A stretch of DNA of 37,149 bases from an uncultured Opitutales bacterium (GTDB taxonomy: Bacteria; Verrucomicrobiota; Verrucomicrobiia; Opitutales; Intestinicryptomonadaceae): NCBI GenBank assembly GCA_944389315.1, contig CALXLX010000008.1, positions 1-37,149 of the forward strand, written 5' to 3'. The notes beneath the pieces are model-generated. The model was not told the DNA's origin. It ran no database searches and worked only from the letters and a program-made list of their open reading frames with translations. How positions within the stretch are numbered: position 1 is the first letter of the stretch; each line of letters opens with the position of its first letter. Positions 17,082 to 25,812 of this stretch are shown here, piece by piece. Both the position numbers and the translations under genes were made by a program.

Positions 17082-18671
17082 ATGCAAATCCTAAAATGTT
17101 TCCGTACGGGAACGGCCCTATGCGCCGTTTTATGCGCAAGCATCTGCGCCTTTGCCGCAGACGGCGCCAACGGCAAGGACAAAGATCCCGCAGCGCCCGC
17201 ACAGCAGGAAAAGAGCCCCATTTTCCTAAAGGACAGGGATATCATTGAGGAGTTCAAGAATCCGAAGAAGAAAAAGAGGGAAAAACTATTCTCGTCGGAC
17301 AAGAATCTGAGGCTTATCTCGCAGTTGGCCGCCCGCGGAGACGTATCGGCGATGCAGGAACTCGCAAAGGCTTGCGAGAGCGGCAAGGGAACTCCGCGCG
17401 ACACCAAAAGAGCCTTCGCCCTCTATAAAAGCGCCGCGGAAAGCGGATACATAAACGCCATGCATTCCCTCGGCAGATGCTACGAAAACGGCATAGGCAC
17501 GGAGAAGGATCTCGACAAGGCTCTGCAATGGTACAGCAAGGCGGCCGACAAGGGCATGTCCTTCGCATACAGAAACGCCGCGGAGCTCTACGAAAAAAAG
17601 GGAGGGGAGGAAAATCTCAAGAAGGCGTTCGGGCTGTTCAAGATGGGTGCGGAAAACTACGTTCCCAGTTGCATATACGCTTTGGGCAGATGCTATGAAA
17701 ACGGCATAGGGGTGCAGAAAGATCAGGCGAAGGCCGCAGAGTACATGAAGACTGCCGCCGCCCTTGGGAATCCGAAGGCGTGCCTCTACATGGCAAAGGC
17801 CTACGAGGAGGGGCGTACTGTTCAAAAGGACGAAGCCAAAGCAATAAACTACTATACAAAAGCCGCTCTCAAGGGGGAGTTGGAGGCAAAGATTTTTCTC
17901 GCTCCGAAGTTTGAAAACGGAGACGGAGTAGCAAAGAGCCTGCCGGCGGCCTTCGCATATTACCTGGAGGGGGCCCAGGCGGGGGATCCGTTCTGCCAGA
18001 AGAAGGCTGCGGACTTTTATGCAAACAGCTCTAAAGACACAGAGACATACAGGGCCTATTTCTGGTACAAGAAGTCCTTCGACGCCGGTTTCAACGAGGC
18101 GGCCCACGGGCTTGGCTCCTGCTATGAAAGGGGCATAGGCATACAGCGCAATCTCGAGTACGCCTTTAAATACTACACTATATATGCCAACACCGTGGGC
18201 GGCGGCCTTGCATATTACGAGCTCGGAAGGTGTTTTGAGAAAGGCATAGGCACCGCGAGGCTTCCCAACGAGGCGTATAAGAACTATTTGAAGGCTGCCA
18301 ACTTGAAGTGCCAGAAGGCCTACGCCCCCTTGGGGGAATGTTTCGACAAGGGCATAGGCACGGCAACAGACGAGGTTGAGGCCGCAAAATACTTCAAGAT
18401 GGCCTCGGACGCGGGGGACGACCGCGGAGTGTACAATCTGGCCATATACCTCTACTACGGCAAGGGGCGCATTCCGTCAAATCCGGCCCTGGCGGTTGAG
18501 ACGCTCGAAAAGCACGCCGAAAACAACAGGGACGCGATGATGCGCCTTGTGGAATTTTATTCCGACGGGATAGTCGCAAACAGGCGCAAGGCCGAATATT
18601 GGAAGGAAAAGCTCGACCGCTACGACGAGCTTATGAGGAAATCCATCGATGCAGACGGAGCCGGAAAATAA
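17082..18671 (+). CDS. Periplasmic Sel1-repeat protein
   Basis: A 529-residue protein with a signal peptide (about 1-26, cleavage near CAFAA-D), a Lys-rich linker, and about 11-12 Sel1-like repeats of about 36 residues (from residue 85). The core repeat reads LGRCYENGIG followed by a K-D-x-x-K-A stretch. Sel1 repeats form superhelices that bind other proteins; in H. pylori the exported Hcp proteins have them. Here a Cys recurs at the same repeat position (LGRC, LGSC, LGEC) in at least five repeats, about ten Cys in total in an exported protein, so disulfides are possible. The role is unknown. It is the first gene of a six-gene plus-strand run and overlaps the next gene by 23 bases. Confidence 0.9.
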   Translation: MQILKCFRTGTALCAVLCASICAFAADGANGKDKDPAAPAQQEKSPIFLKDRDIIEEFKNPKKKKREKLFSSDKNLRLISQLAARGDVSAMQELAKACESGKGTPRDTKRAFALYKSAAESGYINAMHSLGRCYENGIGTEKDLDKALQWYSKAADKGMSFAYRNAAELYEKKGGEENLKKAFGLFKMGAENYVPSCIYALGRCYENGIGVQKDQAKAAEYMKTAAALGNPKACLYMAKAYEEGRTVQKDEAKAINYYTKAALKGELEAKIFLAPKFENGDGVAKSLPAAFAYYLEGAQAGDPFCQKKAADFYANSSKDTETYRAYFWYKKSFDAGFNEAAHGLGSCYERGIGIQRNLEYAFKYYTIYANTVGGGLAYYELGRCFEKGIGTARLPNEAYKNYLKAANLKCQKAYAPLGECFDKGIGTATDEVEAAKYFKMASDAGDDRGVYNLAIYLYYGKGRIPSNPALAVETLEKHAENNRDAMMRLVEFYSDGIVANRRKAEYWKEKLDRYDELMRKSIDADGAGK

Positions 18672-19161
18672 TAACCGCGCGCGCATCCCGGCCGCAGGGG
18701 AGGCCGTAAGGCTGCTAGCCCAAAAGGGCCTGAGCGTATGCGCTGCGGAGTCGTGCACTGGCGGGCTGATTGCCGACTCGTTCGTATCCGTGCCCGGGGC
18801 GAGCGACGTTTTTGCCGGTTCCTGCGTGACGTATAAAATTTCCGCAAAGGCGAGGGTTCTTGGCCTCGACGAGCGGAAAATAGAGGAGGACGGCGTTGTC
18901 AGCGCGGAGACGGCCAAGGCCATGGCGCTGGGCGCGCTGAGGGTTTTCGGGGCGGATTTCGCGCTGTCGAGCACCGGCTATGCGGACAAATCCGACAGGG
19001 CGGACATTCCAGACGGCACTATATTTGTCGCGTTGGCATCGGCAGTCAAAGGGGTTGAGGCCGTCGAGAAGCTGTGCCTAAAGAGCGGCAGGAACGAGAA
19101 CCGTTCCGCCGCCGCGAATGCCGCGGTGGAGCTTTTATTGCAACGTCTGAGAACTATTTGA
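18649..19161 (+). CDS. CinA C-terminal-domain protein, nicotinamide-nucleotide amidase-like
   Basis: A 170-residue stand-alone CinA-C domain. The PncC family hydrolyses nicotinamide mononucleotide to NaMN and ammonia in NAD recycling. The catalytic region AAESCTGGL (S35) is intact, and VTYK and VVSAETAKAMA match the family. The glycine-rich loop, which reads like SGYAGPEGG in E. coli PncC, is here TGYADKSDRAD, followed by a normal GTIFVAL. The changed loop makes enzymatic function plausible but not certain, so I give no symbol. The ATG lies within the end of the Sel1 gene, with GAGGAA 9 bases upstream. The N-terminal molybdopterin-like domain of full CinA is absent, as usual for short members. 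Confidence 0.85.
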   Translation: MQTEPENNNRARIPAAGEAVRLLAQKGLSVCAAESCTGGLIADSFVSVPGASDVFAGSCVTYKISAKARVLGLDERKIEEDGVVSAETAKAMALGALRVFGADFALSSTGYADKSDRADIPDGTIFVALASAVKGVEAVEKLCLKSGRNENRSAAANAAVELLLQRLRTI

Positions 19162-19189
19162 CGACGGGATTTTTCGCGAGGGAACAACA

Positions 19190-20020
19190 TTGAGGAAATT
19201 CGCATTCATATTAGCCGCAGGGGTACTGGCGTTTTTGCTGTGGAGTTTTATCATAGAGCCCGACATGCTCGTTGTCGAAAGGCACACGCTGCGCGCGGAA
19301 AAATGGGCAAAGGAGTTTGAAAATCTGCGCATAGTGCTGGCGGGGGACATACATCTGGACAATCTCACCTACGGAGAGGACAAGCTAAACGAGATAGTCG
19401 AAAAGATAAATTCGCTCAATCCAGATCTGGTACTCCTGACCGGGGACTACATATCTAAGAAGAAAAATTCCCCGGATTTCGACATAGAGACGGCCGCGCG
19501 GGGGCTGTCCAAAATAAAATCAACCTACGGGGTTTACGGCGCCTACGGCAACCACGACAATCTAGTAGGCTGGCGCAAGATGGGAAGGCTGTTTGAGGGC
19601 ATAGGAGGGGTGAAGATACTAAGAAACTCCTCCGAGACTATATCCATAAACGGCAAAAAGCTAATGATAGCCGCCATCGCCGACGCAAACACCATGGACG
19701 TAAACATATCCGCCGCGCTGAAGGGCGCCGAAAACGCCGACGGGGTTATATTTCTCAGCCACACGCCGGATATAATCAGGGACATCCCCAACAAGTTTTC
19801 CGTAATGCTTTCAGGGCACACGCACGGCGGGCAGATATGGACACCCAAATTCATGCGCGGATTCGTGAAGCGCCGCTATATGGACAAGTACGAGCGCGGG
19901 CTTGTCTTGGAGGACGGCAAGACGCTTTTTGTCACCAGCGGGCTGGGAATGTCCATAGTTCCCATGAGGTTTCTGGTGCCTCCAGAGATAGTCCTCCTTA
20001 AGATAGAAAAAAAGGGCTGA
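19190..20020 (+). CDS. Membrane-anchored metallophosphoesterase (YkuE/YaeI-like)
   Basis: A 276-residue calcineurin-type phosphoesterase with one N-terminal membrane segment (about residues 4-22). All metal motifs are present: GDIHLD (D53, H55), GDY (D86), GNHD (N121, H122), SHTPD and GHTHGGQ. Relatives include YkuE and YaeI, which act at the membrane face on phospholipid-like or UDP-sugar-lipid substrates; a role in lipid or cell-envelope metabolism is inferred. The start is TTG at 19190; GAGGGA lies 6 bases before it and no ATG is better placed. It is 28 bases after the CinA-like gene, part of the same run. Confidence 0.9.
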   Translation: MRKFAFILAAGVLAFLLWSFIIEPDMLVVERHTLRAEKWAKEFENLRIVLAGDIHLDNLTYGEDKLNEIVEKINSLNPDLVLLTGDYISKKKNSPDFDIETAARGLSKIKSTYGVYGAYGNHDNLVGWRKMGRLFEGIGGVKILRNSSETISINGKKLMIAAIADANTMDVNISAALKGAENADGVIFLSHTPDIIRDIPNKFSVMLSGHTHGGQIWTPKFMRGFVKRRYMDKYERGLVLEDGKTLFVTSGLGMSIVPMRFLVPPEIVLLKIEKKG

Positions 20021-20116
20021 CCTCCCCGCCTCAGGCCGCATGACGGGCAATATTTTCCGCAAACCGCCCCCTTGCCTGAAACAATATTATTTTCTTGATG
20101 ACAAATCCGCATAATA

Positions 20117-20135
20117 TTACCTTCCGACAAGGTAA
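20117..20135. repeat. Inverted repeat in the mscS leader
   Basis: TTACCTT (20117-20123) and AAGGTAA (20129-20135) are a perfect 7-bp inverted repeat with a 5-base spacer, 19 bases before the mscS ATG. It directly follows TAATAT (20112-20117). The position suits an operator or small leader hairpin. No Shine-Dalgarno is visible for mscS. The 133-base gap has no other feature. Confidence 0.4.
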
Positions 20136-20153
20136 AATTCCAGACAGACTCCC

Positions 20154-21554
20154 ATGAAAAAACTGCCTATATACATAATTTTTACAATGTTTTCTTTCCT
20201 GTATCCGTCATTCGGGCAGGACGGCGCCGCCGAGCAGGCTAAGCCTCAGGTTCAGCAGTCCCAGGCGGAGGCTTCGCAAAACGCGGAGAACACCCTTTCG
20301 GAAGAGCAGAAGCTGTTGCAAAAGAGGAAGGAGGCTAAGGAGCACATGATAAAGCTCCGCCAAACCTACGCCGTATCCGAGGACGACGCCTCCGTGGATT
20401 CGGCCCTCAAGCGCAGCGAGTTCATACAAAAATCCATATCGCAAGGCCTGCAGTCGAACATGGCCATTCTCAAAAAATTCGGGTTCAACCCGAAGGATTT
20501 GCGCTACATGGCATTCGGGGATATCACCTACATATCTCTGGTGTCGGCCCTGCTGATGTTCGCGATAAACGTAGTCTTGTCGTTTGTGATACTGAAGGTG
20601 ATATATCCTATCGGATCCTTCGTGGCGAAACGGCGCAACTGGCCCTTCCTGGAAAACTTTTTGAAGGGCACAAAGAGTGTAATGCTGTCTCTGCTAGTGC
20701 TCGTAACTCTTTACACCTGCCTGCTGGGGATATTCCTCGACGTGGGGTTGGTCCACTATTTCCAGACGTTTTTCTCGAGCCTGTTCCTGGCGTGGTTCCT
20801 GTGGGTGGTGGTGAAAATTTTCGACGTGCTGTCGGCCAAGATAGAGAAATTCGGGGTGAGAAGGTCGGGCTTCAGGGAGCTGTTCCCGGTGATAAGAAAA
20901 TTCCTGAGGCTGCTGCTGATAGTGTTTTTGCTCTTGTATTTTCTGGACAAATGCGGGTTCAACGTAGGCAACATAGTCGTCTCACTGGGAATAGGAGGCG
21001 CGGCGCTGGCATTTGCCTCGAAAGACACCATAGCAAACTTCTTCGGGTCCATATCGCTTATAATGGACTCGCCCTTCAGGATAGGAGACAGAATACTCGT
21101 CCAGGGAAAGCTCGACGGGTATGTGGAAAACATAGGCCTGCGCTCCACGAGGATAAGGAATCTCGACAGGACGCTTTCCATACTGCCGAACTCCTATCTG
21201 GCGAACGAATACATCGTCAACATATCTAAGTGGAACACCCGCAAATACGCGGTCGATCTGGGGCTGACATATTCGACCACTCCCGAGCAGATAAAGGCCA
21301 TAGTCGACCAGATAGAGGAGATGCTCCGGCAGGATCCATCCGTCAGCGCGGCCTCCACGATAGACGCGTCCTTCGCCGCATTCGACGACAGCTCCCTGCG
21401 CATAAGCGTTCTCTGCTACATTAACGACGTGGACTACGTGCCCTATATGAAGGCGGTTCAGAAGATAAATTTGAAGTTTATGGATATAGTAGAGCGCAAC
21501 GGGTCGTCTTTCGCGTTCCCGAGCAGATCCATATACATGGAAAACACGAAATGA
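20154..21554 (+). CDS. mscS: MscS-family mechanosensitive channel
   Basis: MscS-type channels open under membrane tension to release solutes at osmotic downshock. The 466-residue protein has a signal-like N-terminus (about 1-21), a periplasmic Gln/Glu/Ala-rich helical stretch (22-115), four hydrophobic segments (about 126-150, 175-197, 203-226, 250-264), then the pore helix and channel domain. The TM3 signature GIGGAALAFASKDTIANFFGS (about 279-299, shown broken: GIGGAALAF then ASKDT) and SPFRIGDRI are clear. It is longer than E. coli MscS (286 residues) through extra N-terminal helices, as in many relatives (YnaI/YbdG-like). The symbol is generic. It overlaps the next gene by four bases. Confidence 0.92.
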   Translation: MKKLPIYIIFTMFSFLYPSFGQDGAAEQAKPQVQQSQAEASQNAENTLSEEQKLLQKRKEAKEHMIKLRQTYAVSEDDASVDSALKRSEFIQKSISQGLQSNMAILKKFGFNPKDLRYMAFGDITYISLVSALLMFAINVVLSFVILKVIYPIGSFVAKRRNWPFLENFLKGTKSVMLSLLVLVTLYTCLLGIFLDVGLVHYFQTFFSSLFLAWFLWVVVKIFDVLSAKIEKFGVRRSGFRELFPVIRKFLRLLLIVFLLLYFLDKCGFNVGNIVVSLGIGGAALAFASKDTIANFFGSISLIMDSPFRIGDRILVQGKLDGYVENIGLRSTRIRNLDRTLSILPNSYLANEYIVNISKWNTRKYAVDLGLTYSTTPEQIKAIVDQIEEMLRQDPSVSAASTIDASFAAFDDSSLRISVLCYINDVDYVPYMKAVQKINLKFMDIVERNGSSFAFPSRSIYMENTK

Positions 21555-22534
21555 AGATAGACCAGTTAAAGAACATCAGGCAGGGAGACAGGGCCGCGTT
21601 TTCGTTTGTCGGGGTGCTGCGCGCCGTCCAGACGAGGCCCACTAAGACGGGAGGCGAGTTTATCGCCGCAGATTTCTCCGACAATACGGGCAGCATAGGA
21701 ATCACGATATTTTCAGACTCCCCCGTCTACGACGCAATGCTCGAGGCCGCGCCGGGCGAAGTCTACCGCGTATATGCGGTTCCGAACTTTTACCAGGGAA
21801 AATTTTCGCCCAAGGTAGATTCCGTAGTGAAGCTTTCGGACGAGGAGATTAAGCCGCTCTTAGAGGACCTCGCGGAGCTTTCCCCCTGCGACGCGGACGA
21901 GCTGAAGAAGGAGCTTTTCTTTCTTGTGGACGGCATATCCGAGGAGGCTTTGAGAAAGACTGTGCATTGCGCCCTGGCCGACGCCGGAGACGATTTCTTC
22001 ACGTCCACCGCGGCCGTCAAGATGCACCACGCCTATGTGCACGGGCTTCTCGAGCACAGCGTAAAAGTTGCAAGACTGACAGACAACCTGTGCCGGCTCT
22101 ATCCTTTTGTGGACCGCAACCTCGCTCTTGCGGGTGCCATACTGCACGATATCGGCAAAGTGCTGGAGTATTCCCAGACCCTCGCGCCCGACAGGACCAG
22201 GATAGGCGTTCTGCAGGGGCATGTTGTCCTGGGATACAAGTTCGTGCACCGCGCCGCCATAAAAAGCGGGCTAGACACGCAAACCGCAGAGAGGCTCGAG
22301 CACATAATTCTAAGCCACCAGGGCGAGCTTGAGTGGGGAGCCGCGGCAATAGCGGCCACGCCGGAGGCCGTGCTGGTTTCCCTGGCGGACAATCTCGACG
22401 CAAAAATGGGCGCGGTGGAGAGGGCCCTAAAGGGCGCAAGCTCCGAGTTTTCAGATTTCATTCCGGCGCTTAAGACAAAGATTCTGACGGCCCCGCGAGA
22501 AGCTACAGACGGCGGTGCGAAGACAAACGCCTAA
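21551..22534 (+). CDS. yhaM: YhaM-like 3'-5' exoribonuclease (OB fold plus HD domain)
   Basis: A 327-residue protein with an N-terminal OB-fold nucleic acid-binding domain (about 1-95: FSDNTGSIGITIF) and a metal-dependent HD domain (about 155-290). HD-domain residues are H159/H160, HGLLEHS (about 164-170) and the ILHDIGKV pair H199-D200, plus a later HIILSHQG. This arrangement is that of YhaM/CBF1, which degrade RNA and single-stranded DNA from the 3' end. The symbol is by homology with Bacillus. The start overlaps the mscS stop by four bases. The frame closes in a short Thr/Ala/Lys tail. Confidence 0.9.
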   Translation: MKIDQLKNIRQGDRAAFSFVGVLRAVQTRPTKTGGEFIAADFSDNTGSIGITIFSDSPVYDAMLEAAPGEVYRVYAVPNFYQGKFSPKVDSVVKLSDEEIKPLLEDLAELSPCDADELKKELFFLVDGISEEALRKTVHCALADAGDDFFTSTAAVKMHHAYVHGLLEHSVKVARLTDNLCRLYPFVDRNLALAGAILHDIGKVLEYSQTLAPDRTRIGVLQGHVVLGYKFVHRAAIKSGLDTQTAERLEHIILSHQGELEWGAAAIAATPEAVLVSLADNLDAKMGAVERALKGASSEFSDFIPALKTKILTAPREATDGGAKTNA

Positions 22535-22554
22535 TCAAAATCTGATACAAAAAG

Positions 22555-23172
22555 ATGAAAGATATTAAAATTTATATAGCCACGTCAAATCCGCACAAGG
22601 CCGCCGAGCTCGGAAGAATGTTCGAGACTGAAGGCCTGCCCGTGCGCGTCGAGGGGGCAGCCTCGCTCGGCGGAATGCCCGAGTGCGAAGAAAACGGCGA
22701 CACTTTCGAGGCAAACGCCCTTATAAAAGCGCGCGCCTTAAAGGCGGTTGCCCCGAAAGACGCCTACATACTTGCCGACGACAGCGGAATAGTCGTCGAC
22801 GCTCTCGGCGGCAGGCCGGGAATATACTCCGCCCGCTACGCCGGCGTTTCGGGGGCGGGAGCTGACGCGGCCAACAACGCAAAACTACTTTCCGAGCTTG
22901 CCGGAGTCCCCGACGAAAAGCGCACGGCAAGGTTCGTCTGCGCCCTGAAGCTCCTCGAGCCCGGCGGCGGCGAAAAGACCTTCACGGGAACTTTTGAGGG
23001 AGTCATAAACCACGGGGGAAAAGGCGAGAACGGATTCGGGTACGACCCCTTGTTCTTCGTCCCCGAAAAGAACATGACAAGCGCACAGCTGGATCCAGAC
23101 GAGAAGAACCTCCTAAGCCACAGGGGTAAAGCCCAGAGGCTTCTTGCCGAATACCTGAAGACAATTTTATGA
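22555..23172 (+). CDS. rdgB: XTP/dITP diphosphatase (RdgB/HAM1)
   Basis: RdgB hydrolyses non-canonical purine nucleotides (ITP, XTP, dITP) to monophosphates and keeps them out of DNA. Length 205 is normal. Family motifs: TSNPHKAAEL near the start, ADDSGIVVDALGG, GIYSARYAG, GENGFGYDPLF, and the C-terminal LSHRGKA. It begins 20 bases after the YhaM-like gene and ends the plus-strand run; a terminator lies 75 bases on. No oddity is seen. Confidence 0.97.
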   Translation: MKDIKIYIATSNPHKAAELGRMFETEGLPVRVEGAASLGGMPECEENGDTFEANALIKARALKAVAPKDAYILADDSGIVVDALGGRPGIYSARYAGVSGAGADAANNAKLLSELAGVPDEKRTARFVCALKLLEPGGGEKTFTGTFEGVINHGGKGENGFGYDPLFFVPEKNMTSAQLDPDEKNLLSHRGKAQRLLAEYLKTIL

Positions 23173-23247
23173 TATTTCCAAGGCGCATATTTGCCGGTCG
23201 CATATTTGCATAAAAAAACGCCTGAACAAAAGCGGCATGCGCATATG

Positions 23248-23280
23248 AAAAAAGCCCGCGGAAAAATTGCGGGCTTTTTT
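23248..23280. terminator. Bidirectional terminator between rdgB and the FAD lipoprotein gene
   Basis: GCCCGC (23254-23259) pairs with GCGGGC (23269-23274), flanked by A6 (23248-23253) and T6 (23275-23280), so it works from both strands. It lies between the convergent rdgB and the end of the long minus-strand run. Confidence 0.9.
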
Positions 23281-23321
23281 GTTTTGGAAATATGACTGTT
23301 TCGGGAAACGAAAGCGTCGGT

Positions 23322-25115
23322 TTATTTACCAGCCTTCTTCTTTGCCTCGGCGGCAGCCTTGAAGGCGGCTTTTGTCTGGTCGACAACTGAGGCCCGCTTC
23401 TTTACCCACTTGGCCCTGCTGCGGCTCTTGGCGTCTATGCTGGCCTTAAGCTCGGGGGTAAGCTCCAAGACCTGGCCGTCCTTGAGGAGTTTCGCGCGCA
23501 GCTTGTCGTATGGAACCTTCTGGACAGGAACGTCCAAATCTATCGCAATGGCCGCCGCCGTTGCGGCCGACTGGCCGAGAGCCATGAACACGGGCTCCAT
23601 TCTTATGGAGCCGTACGCCAGATGCGAAGCCGAGCACGCTGTGGGAACAAGAAGATTGTCCGCCTGCCCCGCCTTGGGAACTATGCTCCCGTAGGCGATT
23701 GGGTAAGGATATTTGACGTAGACTCCTATATCGCCCTCGTTTTGGACAAATCCGTCCTTAGTCTCGTAGCGCTGTATATTGTGGGAGTCTATAGTGTAGG
23801 AGCCCATCGCTATGGAATTGGGAACCTTGCGCTTTGAGAGGCAGTCGTTCTCCGTCATTACATACTCTCCCACGAGCCTGCGGGCCTCGCGTATGTACAG
23901 GTTGAACGGCCAACCGCCCGTCTTCTGGAATTCGTCCTTCGCAAGCCCCAGCCCTTTCATGGTGTCCTTGAACGCCTGCGGAACGCGCGGGTCGGTGTTT
24001 ATGAAATAGTACAAGCCCTGCTGGTAGTCCTTGTGGGCCTGTATTATCTTTGCGCGCTCCTCGTAGGAGGCCTCCGGGTAGGAATAGTTCATGCCGATGA
24101 AGTCCGTGCTGAAGGCGCCCCTGTTGTTGCAGTCGGTCTTACCGTTTGGCATGGGCGATATTATCATAAACGCCCTGCTTCTGCCCTCAGACAGCGCATA
24201 GCGCAAGAACAGCTCGTAATCCGCCGGATTGTAATTTGCAGGTTTCTCAAACGGAATAGAATTTTCCGGAACGCGCGTAAGGCACATTCTAAAGCAATAC
24301 GCCTGAACCTTATTGTCTCCGTCGCCCTCCTTGCCTACTTCAGAATAGGGCACAACATATTTAAGCAATCCGCTGGACGGATCTCCCTCTTTAACGTATG
24401 GAGATATGGGCTTGCGGAAATAATGGTCGTGATGGAGCATCTGCGTGCGAACTCCAGCATGGGCTTCGCCATATTGGCTTGCGCTCTCGCGGCCTACGGC
24501 GTAATCGCATCCTGCGGCGGCCATAAGGTCTCCCTCAAATGTTGCGTCTATGAAAACCTTTCCCTTATATACGGCACCGGATAACATCTCTATCTGAGTT
24601 ATCTTTGAGCCCTGCTTCTTTACGCCATCTTCGCGGTTGAGCCACTCGTTGCGGTAGACTTTAACACCGCATTCGGCAAGCCAGTTTTCATAGGCGGCCT
24701 CGGCCTTAGACGGCTCGAAAACCCACGAGAGACGGTTTTCGTCGTCCATGCCCTTGTTGGCCTGCCCCTTGTGCTTTAAAAAATCTTCCTTCTTCTGCCA
24801 TTTCCATGCGCCGGGCTTCTGGTACTCGAGCCATACGCGGTGGTAGAATTCCTTAGCCACCCCGCCTATGACATCTGTCTTGCCCGCATCGGTGTAGCCC
24901 AGCCCCGAGCTCGTCATGGCTCCAAGCTGGCTGTCCGGGCAGACTATAAGCACGCTCTTGCCCTCGCGCGCGGCCTGCACAGCGGCGGCAACGCCTGCGG
25001 AAGTGCCGCCGTAAACAACCACGTCGGCCTCGCGAATATCGGCAGGCTTGCCTCCGTTTGAATTCGAACACGCAGCCAAAAAGGCCGCCATACATATATA
25101 CAATATCTTCCTCAT
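23322..25115 (-). CDS. Exported FAD-dependent oxidoreductase lipoprotein (PF12831-like)
   Basis: A 597-residue flavoenzyme with a lipoprotein signal: MRKILYICMAAFLAAC, lipobox LAAC with C16, then a Ser/Asn/Gly linker. The FAD-binding fold begins at DVVVYGGTSAGVAAA (about 31-44); the GAMTSSGLGYTD loop and the C-terminal GQSAATAAAIA near 510-540 are typical of the family often annotated as FAD-dependent oxidoreductase or xanthan lyase-like. A basic Ala/Lys tail ends the protein. No twin-arginine motif is visible, so export is by Sec. The substrate is unknown; a sugar or sugar acid is a guess. The start at 25115 follows AAAGGGA by 5 bases; an upstream in-frame start at 25217 would overlap rpe and hide the signal. 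It ends the minus-strand run. Confidence 0.85.
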   Translation of the reverse strand: MRKILYICMAAFLAACSNSNGGKPADIREADVVVYGGTSAGVAAAVQAAREGKSVLIVCPDSQLGAMTSSGLGYTDAGKTDVIGGVAKEFYHRVWLEYQKPGAWKWQKKEDFLKHKGQANKGMDDENRLSWVFEPSKAEAAYENWLAECGVKVYRNEWLNREDGVKKQGSKITQIEMLSGAVYKGKVFIDATFEGDLMAAAGCDYAVGRESASQYGEAHAGVRTQMLHHDHYFRKPISPYVKEGDPSSGLLKYVVPYSEVGKEGDGDNKVQAYCFRMCLTRVPENSIPFEKPANYNPADYELFLRYALSEGRSRAFMIISPMPNGKTDCNNRGAFSTDFIGMNYSYPEASYEERAKIIQAHKDYQQGLYYFINTDPRVPQAFKDTMKGLGLAKDEFQKTGGWPFNLYIREARRLVGEYVMTENDCLSKRKVPNSIAMGSYTIDSHNIQRYETKDGFVQNEGDIGVYVKYPYPIAYGSIVPKAGQADNLLVPTACSASHLAYGSIRMEPVFMALGQSAATAAAIAIDLDVPVQKVPYDKLRAKLLKDGQVLELTPELKASIDAKSRSRAKWVKKRASVVDQTKAAFKAAAEAKKKAGK

Positions 25116-25152
25116 ATTTTCCCTTTTTTCGTGTGAAAGACCGCGCTTATCC

Positions 25153-25812
25153 CTAATCGGACAAACCCATTGCCCGCATGAGAGCCGCGCCGTTTTTATA
25201 AAACTCCGTCCCCGCAACTATGGTGTCTGCCCCCCTGTCGAGGCACTCGCGCACGTTTGCGGCGGTTATGCCGCCGTCTACTTCTATGCGGTAGCCCAAC
25301 CCGAGCTCGTCGCGCCACTTTGCCAGCGTGGAGATTTTATCGAGGGCAGACGCGTCGAAACTCTGCCCTCCGAAGCCGGGCTGCACGCTCATGACGAGCA
25401 CCAGATCTACCCTGCCCAAGAGACCGTAAAGCTCCGCCACGGGAGTCTTGGGATTCAAAGACACGCCAACCTGCGCGCCCAGCACGCGGATTTCCTCGAG
25501 GGTTCCGTCCAAAGGATAGTCCGGCTCTATGTGCACCGTTATCAGATCTGCCCCCGCCTTCCTGAACATGTCTATGTAAAGATGCGGATTGTCCAACATA
25601 AGGTGGGTATCGAAAAACATACCCGGGAATTTTCCCCTCAGCGCCTTGACGACCCCCGCCCCGAAAGACAAGTTGGGCACGAAATGCCCGTCCATTATAT
25701 CCAGATGGACCCAGGACAGACCCGCCTGCTTTATGCGCAAAACGCCTTCAGCAAGATTGGAATGGTCCGCCCCGAGTATGGACGGCGCAAGCTGCACGGA
25801 GTTTTCTACCAT
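25153..25812 (-). CDS. rpe: Ribulose-phosphate 3-epimerase
   Basis: Rpe interconverts ribulose-5-phosphate and xylulose-5-phosphate in the pentose phosphate pathway. Length 219 is normal. It has LAPSILGAD at the start, VHLDIMDGHFVPN (metal His and catalytic Asp), THLMLDNP, VMSVQPGFGGQSF, and the phosphate-binding VDGGIT plus AGTEFYKN (usually AGSAIF). The ATG overlaps the lptE stop by 7 bases, so it is probably co-translated with lptE. The following FAD lipoprotein gene begins 37 bases downstream. Confidence 0.97.
   Translation of the reverse strand: MVENSVQLAPSILGADHSNLAEGVLRIKQAGLSWVHLDIMDGHFVPNLSFGAGVVKALRGKFPGMFFDTHLMLDNPHLYIDMFRKAGADLITVHIEPDYPLDGTLEEIRVLGAQVGVSLNPKTPVAELYGLLGRVDLVLVMSVQPGFGGQSFDASALDKISTLAKWRDELGLGYRIEVDGGITAANVRECLDRGADTIVAGTEFYKNGAALMRAMGLSD

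Noticed and set aside
25116..25217. Longer N-terminus for the FAD lipoprotein
   Set aside because: It would overlap rpe and bury a clear lipoprotein signal; the start at 25115 has a good Shine-Dalgarno.
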